Below are positions 54,554-62,904 of a DNA stretch of 64,000 nucleotides, one piece after another. Position numbers and translations under genes: made by a program. Source of the DNA: a bacterium (GTDB lineage Bacteria > Zhuqueibacterota > Zhuqueibacteria > Residuimicrobiales > Residuimicrobiaceae); contig JAKQNR010000009.1 in NCBI GenBank assembly GCA_029565685.1, forward strand, positions 1-64,000. Direction: 5' to 3'. Under the pieces are notes generated by a model that had not been told where the DNA came from, did not search any database, and saw nothing but the letters and a program-made list of their open reading frames with translations. Position 1 is the stretch's first letter; every line of letters starts with the position of its first letter.

Positions 54554-54585
54554 AACGGGGCATTGCGGCTCTGCCCCGTTTTTTT
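54554..54585 (+). terminator. Rho-independent terminator of padR-mrp
   Basis: AACGGGGCA (54554-54562) pairs perfectly with TGCCCCGTT (54572-54580), nine-base loop, followed by a run of T to 54585. It lies about 40 bases after the mrp stop. Confidence 0.9.
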
Positions 54586-54759
54586 CTGGCACTCAGCCCC
54601 GGCAAAAACCAGCGGCGGACGCCATCAGCGTTCCGATCATCGCGATCCTGGCGGAGGCGACAGCCGGATCCAGGCCATCGGCGCAGGCCGGGTCTTTCAC
54701 TCTGCCTCTCATTGAAAAAAACGGACGTTGGAGCCGCTCCGACGACACCGCTATAGCCG

Positions 54760-56226
54760 TCAGACTTTTGACAAAGCAGGCTCGCCGCCGATTTGTCTGA
54801 TCGCCTCCATAAAACCCTTGTCGATCGGATATTTCCAGAACGCGGCGATGGCGAGGCCGGCGAACAGGATGCCGGACCAAAAAGTCGCGATGGTCAGGTT
54901 TTCAATCGCTGAGGGCGTCTGCGCGGCGGCGCCGCTGACAAAACCGATCCAGTCCAGCACGTTGCCGCTGATGAATAAGCCCACGGACAAAGACAGCTTG
55001 CCTAAAAAGCTGAACATCGCGCCATAACTTCCGTCCTTGAGCACGCCGGTTTCGATTTTATTTATCTCCGCGGTATCCGCCACCATGGAGAAGGTCATGG
55101 GCGCCAGAATGCCGTTGCCCATCCAGTAAAGGCCGTGACAGATCACAAAGACGATAATGGCGATCGGCAGGGTAAAGCCGGCCAACGATAATGTACAAGT
55201 CGGGCTCAACACTCCAGTGGTAAAAAACAGGACGAGCAACAGATTGCCGACGATGGAGAGAGCGGCGCCGAACAGGGCGGTCGCTTTTTTATCCAGCCGT
55301 TTGGCGAGGATGGGACAAAGAACAGAACCGACGGCAAAGCCCATCATGGTGCCGCCATGGGCGATGGCCTTTTCTCCTGAAGAAAAGTTCATATAATAGA
55401 CATACAGGTACATCTGCAAGGACGCCACCAGTACATTTCCCTGAGTGATCAGTGCATAAAACGCATAGATCATCAGCGAGTACTTGTCATGAAGGATCTC
55501 TTTGATATCGCGGAAAAAAGTGGTGATGTTGGTCGATTCCATGGCGATGCCTTGCCGCGAGTCGACGATGTATTTGCGCGTAGAAAGCGTGACGATGAGC
55601 ACCAGCACCACGGTGGCGATGCTGAAGGCGGTCCCCATATGCTGATAGTTTGAAACGACATTGGTGCTGGGCACATCGCCGATATCCTTGAAGAACAGAT
55701 ACCAGGCCAGGGCAGGTCCCAGCATGTTGGCGATCATGTTGGCCGTGGAGCGGGCGCCCTGCAGAATGGAGCGTTCATGGTAATCGCGGCAGATCTCAAA
55801 TCCCAACGCCAGAAAGGGGATATAAAAAACCGTCACCGCGGTTCGGATCAAAATGTTCATGATCAAAAGGTACCAGAACAGGTAGCCGCTTTTTTCGATG
55901 CCTCCGGGGATGGTCCAGAGGAGATAGAAACTCGTTGCCAGAGCGAGTCCGCCGACCAGTATGTAAATGTGCCGCCGGCCGAAACGGCTGCGGGTTTGAT
56001 CCGAGAGATAGCCCATGATCGGATCCGTAAGCGCGTCCCAAAAAACCGATACCGACAGCGCTAATCCAGCCAGTTTGTAATCAAGTCCCAGCGCTTGCGT
56101 GTAAAAGAGCATGGAAAAGGCGGATATGCCGTTCATCGTCAAAGAGAACGCGCCATCGCCGGTTGAATAAAAGGCGATATCGATAAACGGGGTCTTCATT
56201 TTTCGTCGATTTGCCCTGAATGCCAT
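54760..56226 (-). CDS. GPH-family sugar:cation symporter (MFS)
   Basis: 488 residues, 12 predicted membrane segments. The glycoside-pentoside-hexuronide family marks are FWDALTDPIMGYLSDQTRSRFGRRHIYIL in the first cytoplasmic loop and a Met/Gly-rich later half with GSYGAMFSFLGKLSLSVG. It imports a di- or oligosaccharide with H+ or Na+. Start ATG 56226 has GGAGG just upstream; the 188-residue extension of the open frame has no family features. It lies divergently from a GH2 beta-mannosidase, so mannosides or manno-oligosaccharides are candidate substrates. Confidence 0.88.
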   Translation of the reverse strand: MAFRANRRKMKTPFIDIAFYSTGDGAFSLTMNGISAFSMLFYTQALGLDYKLAGLALSVSVFWDALTDPIMGYLSDQTRSRFGRRHIYILVGGLALATSFYLLWTIPGGIEKSGYLFWYLLIMNILIRTAVTVFYIPFLALGFEICRDYHERSILQGARSTANMIANMLGPALAWYLFFKDIGDVPSTNVVSNYQHMGTAFSIATVVLVLIVTLSTRKYIVDSRQGIAMESTNITTFFRDIKEILHDKYSLMIYAFYALITQGNVLVASLQMYLYVYYMNFSSGEKAIAHGGTMMGFAVGSVLCPILAKRLDKKATALFGAALSIVGNLLLVLFFTTGVLSPTCTLSLAGFTLPIAIIVFVICHGLYWMGNGILAPMTFSMVADTAEINKIETGVLKDGSYGAMFSFLGKLSLSVGLFISGNVLDWIGFVSGAAAQTPSAIENLTIATFWSGILFAGLAIAAFWKYPIDKGFMEAIRQIGGEPALSKV

Positions 56227-56722
56227 TCTGCCTCCGTTCTGATCCCATATTCGGTTACAATAAATATTTTTACCGCTATTTACAACAGATTTTTTCGCCG
56301 ATGCGGTCCATTTTCCGCTTGTTCTTGTATCCCTGTTTGGCTGAACTATCGCCGCGAAATTCTTTGTGAAAGAGTAGATGAAAAGATTAGCGATAAAATC
56401 TGTGGAGCCGACATCCCTCTGGCCGGAGCTGAAGACAGCTAAGGACCATACGATCCTATCAGGCGGTGCTCCGGCGCGTCTTGAGGCGGTTTTGGCAAAA
56501 GCGCCGGGTGAAGAAAAAATCACCAGGAGCGCATCGGCGGCATCCTGCAGCAGGGCAAACACATTCTTCGCCTCGAACTGCTGTCCAGTAAAAATCAAAA
56601 GAACGGGAACCGAGCTCCGTCTTGGCTTAAGATCGACGTTGGGCCGAACATGAACCGGCGCCCTTGTCATCCCTTGCCGTTCAACCCTTTTCTTCCGTTC
56701 GAGCCGAATTAGGAGGGCGACC
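56227..56722. other. Divergent intergenic region between sugar transporter and beta-mannosidase
   Basis: Just under 500 bases with long but featureless open frames on both strands (for example 56378-56653 plus). None has a ribosome-binding site and recognisable domain. It should hold the promoters of both neighbours and perhaps an operator; I could not pick a convincing one. Confidence 0.45.
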
Positions 56723-58783
56723 ATGGTGTTCTTGCTTTTTTCTTTTCTGTTTATCGTCTGTTTAGTGATCCCGGCTCCAGTGGCCGCCAAGGCTTCCGCA
56801 TCGGGTAAAAAATCCGTTGCGAAGGAGATAGACCTCAGCCGGTTGCGCTGGAAACTCTGGGGCTACCGCGCCTTCAGCTGGATTAAAAATTTTGACTTTG
56901 CCCGTCTGCAGGGCGACCGGGCTGAGATCATGAACCTGGACGTCCATGTGCCCGGTTCCGTGCAAAAGGCGCTGCTCGACGCCGGCCTGATCGAAGACTG
57001 GAACATCGGCACCAACAGCGTCAAGGCCGAATGGGTGGAGAACCGGCACTGGCTGTTTGCCACAGTGTTGCCCGACGACCTCCTGCAAGCCGAGAATGAG
57101 TTCATCCTTCATTGCACCGGCCTCGATCAGAAAGGGTCGGTTCTAGTGAACGGTCGCGAGACCGGAACGTTCGACAACGCCTTTCTCTCCTACGATTTCA
57201 ATCTCACCCCGTTTCTCAAAGAGAAGGACAACACTCTGGTCATTGTGTTCGAGTGTCCCCCCTCTTACCTGGGTCACAGCTACTGGACTTCCAGAATAAA
57301 AGATTGGAAACCGCGCTTTTATTATGGATGGGACTGGACGCCGCGCATCGTTCAGATCGGCATCTATGACCGGCTCGAGCTCAGGGTGCGGCCAAAAGGA
57401 CAGCCGTTCATCACCACAGTTCGAGCAACCACGGCTGCGGAGCGTAAAAAAGATGTAGGCACACTAAACCTCCGCGTGGACACAGACGGTCTTTGGACCC
57501 ATGAAAAAATGAGCGTCACGCTCGCCGACCAAAGCGGCAAAGTCGTGTTGAAGGAAACCGCGGCCGCTGCAGAGCTTCGCATGGGCAAAAGCTGGAAGGC
57601 TCTTGACGTGCGGCGTTGGTGGCCCAACGGCGCGGGCGAACAGCCCCTATACCGTCTCACCGTCGATCTGCTGGACGACTCTGGAGGGGTGATGCAGCAA
57701 TTCAGCAGAACTGTTGGATTCAAACATGTAGAGTGGCTGCCATGCCAGGGTGCGCCGGCCCATGCCGACCCGTGGATTTGCAGCGTCAATCATCAGCCCA
57801 TTTTTCTTCAGGGCGTCAACTGGACGCCCATCCGGCCGAATTTCGCCGACTTGACCGAATCGTTCTATCGCACGCGGTTGACCACTTATAAAAAACTGGG
57901 CGTCAATATTCTTCGCATCTGGGGCGGGGGATTCCCCGAGAAAGACTGGCTCTATGATCTTTGCGATGAGTTGGGGATTTTGATCTGGCAGGATTTTCCG
58001 GTCTCCTCGTCCGGACTGGACGATTATCCTTCACGCGATCCGGCCGTCATCAACGGCATCGTGCAGATCGTCAAAGGATATCTGGACCGGCGTCAACACC
58101 ACGTTTCCATTCTGCTCTGGTGTGCGGGCAATGAGCTCTATGAACTGGAGAACGATATGGTGCCGGTGACCGACCGGCATCCCATGATCCGGGCCATGAA
58201 AGAGTGGGTCACACTTCAAGATCCCGGACGACGCTTTCTCAGCGGAACGCCCTCGGGTCCGAACAAAATCGCCGACTGGGATAATTTCGGCAAGCAGATC
58301 AACTGGGATGTTCACGGCCCCTGGACGTTGCCGGTAGCGGAGAACGACGCGACCATGCAGACCGTCCGCCGCTTCTGGCTTTTAGACGACGCCCTGTTTC
58401 ATTCCGAAGTCGGCGTAGCGGGCGCCATGTCGGCTGAGATGATCGAACGCTATCGGGGCGAATACCCCGCGTTGCCCGCCAACACCGACAATCCGCTGTG
58501 GAGGAACGTCAATTGGTGGATTGAGTGGGACGACTATTTGAGAGAGCACCACGGTCAGGAGCCCGGTTCCCTGAAAGAATATGTCGCTTGGAGCCAGAAA
58601 CGGCAGTCCGAAGGCCTGGCCATCGCCCTGAACAGCTGCAAGAAGCGGTTCCCCGGCTGCGGCGGCTTTATTCTTTGGATGGGACACGACAGTTTTCCCT
58701 GTCCAGTCAACACTTCGATCATTGACTTTGACGGACATCTCAAACCCGCGGCCCGCAGGTTGAAAAAAATATTTAACCGCTGA
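56723..58783 (+). CDS. GH2 beta-mannosidase, secreted
   Basis: 686 residues with a signal peptide (cleaved near VAAKA). Order: sugar-binding jelly roll (residues 30-215; WENRHWLFAT-like and LHCTGLDQKGSVLVNG), Ig-like domain (220-345), TIM barrel from 370 with GVNWTPIRPNF and RIWGGGFPEKDWLYDLCDELGI. Acid/base Glu471 is in LLWCAGNELYE and nucleophile Glu562 in FHSEVGVAG; WGGGF and WCAGNE point to the mannosidase branch. The C-terminal domains of longer homologues are absent, so it is short. AGGAGGG precedes the ATG. Convergent overlap of 11 bases with the GNAT gene. Confidence 0.9.
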   Translation: MVFLLFSFLFIVCLVIPAPVAAKASASGKKSVAKEIDLSRLRWKLWGYRAFSWIKNFDFARLQGDRAEIMNLDVHVPGSVQKALLDAGLIEDWNIGTNSVKAEWVENRHWLFATVLPDDLLQAENEFILHCTGLDQKGSVLVNGRETGTFDNAFLSYDFNLTPFLKEKDNTLVIVFECPPSYLGHSYWTSRIKDWKPRFYYGWDWTPRIVQIGIYDRLELRVRPKGQPFITTVRATTAAERKKDVGTLNLRVDTDGLWTHEKMSVTLADQSGKVVLKETAAAAELRMGKSWKALDVRRWWPNGAGEQPLYRLTVDLLDDSGGVMQQFSRTVGFKHVEWLPCQGAPAHADPWICSVNHQPIFLQGVNWTPIRPNFADLTESFYRTRLTTYKKLGVNILRIWGGGFPEKDWLYDLCDELGILIWQDFPVSSSGLDDYPSRDPAVINGIVQIVKGYLDRRQHHVSILLWCAGNELYELENDMVPVTDRHPMIRAMKEWVTLQDPGRRFLSGTPSGPNKIADWDNFGKQINWDVHGPWTLPVAENDATMQTVRRFWLLDDALFHSEVGVAGAMSAEMIERYRGEYPALPANTDNPLWRNVNWWIEWDDYLREHHGQEPGSLKEYVAWSQKRQSEGLAIALNSCKKRFPGCGGFILWMGHDSFPCPVNTSIIDFDGHLKPAARRLKKIFNR

Positions 58784-59264
58784 TCTTTCTGCTCATCACC
58801 ACATCGCAGTTGCCACCCGGTCCCTGATCGGCTACCGGAATAAAACCCGCCCGGCGGTACAACGCCAGCGCCTCTTTGAGCACCGAGGCGGTCTTGAGCA
58901 CTACCTCAGAAAAGCCGCGCGCTTCCGCCTGCTGCAAAGCGAACTGCAATAGTTCGCGACCCAATCCCTTGCCGCGATAGTCGGCGGCCAGATACATGCG
59001 CCTCAGCTCGCACACCGTTTCCGATGCACGATGCAGGGCCACGGTGCCGATCAGTTGCGCACCGTGCATCAGGACATAAAAGGCGCCCTGCTGCCGCCAA
59101 TAGTTCGCTTCGATATCCGTCAGATCATGATCGATCGTCTCCGCATCCATGGTCAGTCCATAGCTGGACAGAATTGGAAAGATCAGATCCCAGATCTGTC
59201 GACGGTCGCGGTTATCGGCCATGCGAATATACATCGCATCGCCGACGTTCAACTTTAGTCTCAT
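58773..59264 (-). CDS. GNAT-family N-acetyltransferase
   Basis: 163 residues. Acetyl-CoA-binding motif A is LRRMYLAADYRGKGLGRELLQFALQQA (the R-G-x-G-x-G/A loop), and motif B is LYRRAGFIPV. Family homology begins at MYIRMADNRDR, so ATG 59234 is a possible start; ATG 59264 has a GAGG-rich upstream stretch but close spacing. Substrate unknown. Its 3' end overlaps the GH2 gene by 11 bases in convergent orientation. Confidence 0.87.
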   Translation of the reverse strand: MRLKLNVGDAMYIRMADNRDRRQIWDLIFPILSSYGLTMDAETIDHDLTDIEANYWRQQGAFYVLMHGAQLIGTVALHRASETVCELRRMYLAADYRGKGLGRELLQFALQQAEARGFSEVVLKTASVLKEALALYRRAGFIPVADQGPGGNCDVVMSRKISG

Positions 59265-59310
59265 CCTCCCTCAGATCTATCGTCAAAAGGCGGACGTTTG
59301 CTCGCTGCCG

Positions 59311-59955
59311 TCATTTTTCCAGCCAAAGTTTGCGAAACTCGATCGGCGCCCCCTCGCTCTGCAGGGCGATGGGGCCCGCATCGGCAAAAGCCTTTTCGCC
59401 GCGGTTAACCTCCACTCCGTTCACCGAGCAGATGATGCTCTGCCCGCGGCAGACGATGTCGTAGCTGTTCCACTCGCCCACGGGTTTCTCGATGCCGTCT
59501 TTCTGATTAGGGATGATTAAAAACGGCCGGTCGTTTTTATAAGTCCTGCCGGCCACGGTGATCTCGCCCGGCCCGATCAGCACCAGGTCGCCGGCATCGC
59601 CGGATTTGAGCTGGGCTTCAATGCACAGGGGCCACACCTGATCCGGTCCCTGGCAATGCAGCAGCACGCCGCTATTGCCGCCTTCGTTCACCCAGCGCCA
59701 CTCGAGATGCAAGTGGTAATTGGAAAAAGAGGCCTGTGTACGAAGGTACCCTGTGGGTTTGCCGCTGCAACGGATGACGCCGTCCTGAATTGTCCAAACC
59801 GTATCGACCTGCACGGTTTGATCCGGCACATAGCGCACCCAGCCGTCGAAATTCGCCCCGTTCCATAGAACCGCACGGGTCCTGCCAGGCCCGCAGGCGA
59901 GTCCGAGCAGGAAGCCGCTCATCAGCACCATTATCAACGCCATGATTTTTCTCAT
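59311..59955 (-). CDS. DUF1080 (3-keto-disaccharide hydrolase-like) lipoprotein
   Basis: 214 residues. Lipoprotein signal ending LGLAC, then one concanavalin-like DUF1080 domain: LWNGANFDGWVRY, WTIQDGVIRCSGKPTGYLRT, YHLHLEWRWVNEGGNSGVLLH, EWNSYDIVCRG, GPIALQSEGAPIEFRKLWL. The family includes 3-keto-glucoside hydrolases acting in the periplasm. AGGAGAAG precedes the ATG. It follows the toroid/YkuD-like gene on the same strand at a short distance. Confidence 0.88.
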   Translation of the reverse strand: MRKIMALIMVLMSGFLLGLACGPGRTRAVLWNGANFDGWVRYVPDQTVQVDTVWTIQDGVIRCSGKPTGYLRTQASFSNYHLHLEWRWVNEGGNSGVLLHCQGPDQVWPLCIEAQLKSGDAGDLVLIGPGEITVAGRTYKNDRPFLIIPNQKDGIEKPVGEWNSYDIVCRGQSIICSVNGVEVNRGEKAFADAGPIALQSEGAPIEFRKLWLEK

Positions 59956-60012
59956 CTGCTTCTCCTATTTATTCAATGGATTCGAATCATCCACCCGTTG
60001 TAAATATTTCAT

Positions 60013-62859
60013 TCAATATCCTTCCGCAGCCAGCAGATCCATGACGATCTCTTCCCGATCCACTGCAGCCGAGCGATGATCTTTTTCCACGATGATCAAA
60101 TACCCGCCGGATCCGCCCGCAGCCTGATAGGCCTGGATCAGCGCCTGCTGATCGCTCACCAGCCGGCGGCCGTCCTTGTTCGACCACGCCTCAAAGGCGG
60201 TCAAACACCCCAGAGAAGGAGTAAAGGGATAATACGCTTTGCCGCGATAGTAATCAGGATCCACGGTGCTGCCATGGGCGACGATCTCTGCGCGGCCGGC
60301 CTTTCCGGCATAAAAAGCTTCGTACATGGGCTGGTAGGCTCTCCACCCCGCAGGCAGGAGACGCGCGTATGTTTCCACGGTCCAATCGGCATCCTGGACA
60401 GATGCAGAGCGAAAAAAACGCGATGGCGAAATCTCTCCAGGCAGCGCCAGATTCAACACCGGCGTTGGTCCGATCAAATCGCTTTTAGACTCTTCGATGC
60501 CGAGGATGCAATAAACGCCCTGCGGCGTATTGCCGTTGGTCAGATAACCAGGCAGCGCGGACAGAGAACGGGCGAGATGGGGAATGCAAAACAGAGAGCC
60601 GTCTGGATTGCGCAAAAATTCGCCGTCAGGCTTTTTCACCACCGTGAGCCCGGGATAGTCGCGGTTGGGACGCTGGAAGCTGAAAATAATCGGGCCGCCG
60701 GCGCTAAAGGTATGCCGCAGCAGAGCGGACAGCGACGGGCGCGCCTGCAGCCGCTTGGCCGGCGTTTCGCTCAGATCCTGCGCCAGACAAAAAAGCACCG
60801 CATCCTCCCGCCATTCGGGAAAACGCGTCTGCAGGTGAGACAGCAGTTTCGCTTGATGAGCCTGACCATTGTCGTTACGCAGCAGATAAAGCATTGCGAC
60901 CGTATAACTTTTTATATCGCACGTGCTGTCCGCCAGTGTGGAGATTTCCGCGCTGAATTCTCTGGGGTACAGGGCGTAGGCGGTCTCCAGCGCTGCACGC
61001 TGCAGCGAGGGATAGGGCGGGTGAAACTGGGCCAACACCTGCTGCAGCGCCTTCTTGCCGGCTTCTGAACGATAGGCCAGCAGCTCCATGGCCCAAAAGG
61101 CGGTGACCCAGCGATAGGGGCCGGCGGCGGTCAACCCGATTCTGAATGGATATTCAATGTTTTCCTGAATCATTTGCCGCCGGTAATCCCGCCGCTCGGA
61201 GCGGACAAACGACGAGAGCACCGCGGCGCCGCCCCGGTCTTCGTTTCGGGCCGGACGCGCCGGTTTCTCTGGCGCGACGGCGGACCGGCGCTTGAGAAAA
61301 GCATCATAGTGCAGCATCACCCGGGCGTCATAAGCCGCGCAATTGATCCAGCCTTCCTCCTCGCCGCGTTGATTCCTCTCCCAATAGGTCGGATACCTCC
61401 CGCTCTTTGCATCCTGAGCCTTGGTCATGGCATTGGCCAGCTGCCGCGCCTTGGCCAGGTAGAGCGAATCGCCGCTGGTCCGGCCGGCGGTGAGAAACAG
61501 CTGAATGAGTTTCGCCGCGCTGGCATCGATGGGCACATAATAAGCATATTGCTCGAGTACACAAGGGGTGATCCACTGGTCTGTGCGCCACTGCTTTTGC
61601 GGCATGGGTTTTTCCCAGACGACGAATTGGTCTTCGGCAAAACGGACCAGCTCTTTGGCTAAATCGAGATACCGGGGTTGTTGAGCATAGTGATCAAAAA
61701 GAAAAATCGCAAAAGACGCGGCTGAATGCTTGCTGAGATTGCGATAGGGTTTACTCGCCGCCACATCTTCAAATTGCCCCTCCCAGTTGAACGTTCGAGC
61801 TGGACCCTCCATCACGTAGCGGAACGCCCTTTCTTTGCTCTCCTGGTACATGTCGATGTGATACTGTTGCTGCAATCGTTCAAACAACTCGATCATCGCC
61901 ACTGGAATACACAAATTTTCTGTGGCGCTCCGGCCGTCGCGCAGCATTTTCAGCGGCCAGGTGCCGTTGGCGAGCTGCAGACGCGCGTAGGTGTCGGCGA
62001 TGCGTAGAGCAGCCTGCAGGTATTTCCGCTCTCTACAGGCATCATAGAGATCCAGATAGGCCATGGCCGTTTCCGCGGGATAGATCAACATATATTGTCC
62101 GCTGTACTCCCGGGCGGTGAGCTTTTCCCCTTGATAGGTCGGGGGAAAAAATTCCAGCGCCGCGCCGGCCGGTTCGCTGATGTGGATCAGATGGTCAGCG
62201 GCGTTGCGGCTGATTTGCAGCGCGTCCGCCGCATGCTCCGGCGAGAGGCCGGCATACAGCACCATGCTCTCGATGACCGCTGCCATGATCTTGGAGGGAT
62301 AGCAATAAAGGGCATAGGTGGTGTCGGGCCCGACGCCGCGCTTCCAATGCTGGATATGCGGCAGACGATACAAATACTCCAGGGCCCGGTGGGCGCTCGA
62401 CCGGTAGTCGCTCACCGGTTCATGATACTGGTCACGGAAAACCGCGGCGCGATAAAAATCGCGCGTCCCGGACAGGCCGAGAGTGGCGCCCTGCGCATTT
62501 AAGCCGTATGCCGCCAAATGGACAAATCCGACTGGTATTTTATTCCAAATGGGGGTCAGCGCAGCCCAGGGCGTGTCGGCGATAAAGCCGTATTGCTGAC
62601 TGTCCGCCGCCGTGGCGATAAACCGGTAGAAGACCGCTCCGTCGACCTGGTTGAACTCAAAGGAGGGCGCATACATGAAGCAGGTCGCATAGCGGTTCCA
62701 GAACGGCGTCTTGCCGGGATAGCCCGGCCGAATGGGGATCAGAGATTCCTGCTCTGCGAGATCGCGGAGGGCTCCTGCGGACGACGGATCTGCGGCCGCA
62801 ACGCTGATCCACCAGCCTGAGAACAAAAGCACGGCGGATCGGATGAAACGTGTCGTCAT
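60013..62859 (-). CDS. Secreted alpha-toroid protein fused to an L,D-transpeptidase-like (YkuD) domain
   Basis: 948 residues with a signal peptide (to about residue 22). Residues 40-540 are helical with aromatic and Gly-rich turns (SATENLCIPVAMIELFERL; SGRYPTYWERNQRGEEEGWINCAAYDARVMLHYDAF), the look of an (alpha/alpha) toroid as in sugar-cleaving or epimerase proteins. After a Pro/Arg-rich linker (about 525-545), a second helical part follows. Residues 720-935 look YkuD-like: NGNTPQGVYCILGI, IVAHGSTVDP (His862) and TPSLGCLTAFE (Cys885), matching the H-G-x-x...S-x-G-C pattern of L,D-transpeptidases. The final function is unknown; the fusion suggests a murein- or glycan-modifying enzyme. No strong Shine-Dalgarno. 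Confidence 0.7.
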   Translation of the reverse strand: MTTRFIRSAVLLFSGWWISVAAADPSSAGALRDLAEQESLIPIRPGYPGKTPFWNRYATCFMYAPSFEFNQVDGAVFYRFIATAADSQQYGFIADTPWAALTPIWNKIPVGFVHLAAYGLNAQGATLGLSGTRDFYRAAVFRDQYHEPVSDYRSSAHRALEYLYRLPHIQHWKRGVGPDTTYALYCYPSKIMAAVIESMVLYAGLSPEHAADALQISRNAADHLIHISEPAGAALEFFPPTYQGEKLTAREYSGQYMLIYPAETAMAYLDLYDACRERKYLQAALRIADTYARLQLANGTWPLKMLRDGRSATENLCIPVAMIELFERLQQQYHIDMYQESKERAFRYVMEGPARTFNWEGQFEDVAASKPYRNLSKHSAASFAIFLFDHYAQQPRYLDLAKELVRFAEDQFVVWEKPMPQKQWRTDQWITPCVLEQYAYYVPIDASAAKLIQLFLTAGRTSGDSLYLAKARQLANAMTKAQDAKSGRYPTYWERNQRGEEEGWINCAAYDARVMLHYDAFLKRRSAVAPEKPARPARNEDRGGAAVLSSFVRSERRDYRRQMIQENIEYPFRIGLTAAGPYRWVTAFWAMELLAYRSEAGKKALQQVLAQFHPPYPSLQRAALETAYALYPREFSAEISTLADSTCDIKSYTVAMLYLLRNDNGQAHQAKLLSHLQTRFPEWREDAVLFCLAQDLSETPAKRLQARPSLSALLRHTFSAGGPIIFSFQRPNRDYPGLTVVKKPDGEFLRNPDGSLFCIPHLARSLSALPGYLTNGNTPQGVYCILGIEESKSDLIGPTPVLNLALPGEISPSRFFRSASVQDADWTVETYARLLPAGWRAYQPMYEAFYAGKAGRAEIVAHGSTVDPDYYRGKAYYPFTPSLGCLTAFEAWSNKDGRRLVSDQQALIQAYQAAGGSGGYLIIVEKDHRSAAVDREEIVMDLLAAEGY

Positions 62860-62904
62860 TTTTTCACACTTTGATAAGCAGTGATGGTCACCGGCGTCCC
62901 TTGG

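Noticed and set aside
56227..56790. 188-residue N-terminal extension of the sugar symporter
   Set aside because: No membrane or family features, while ATG 56226 has a good Shine-Dalgarno and begins the conserved first helix.
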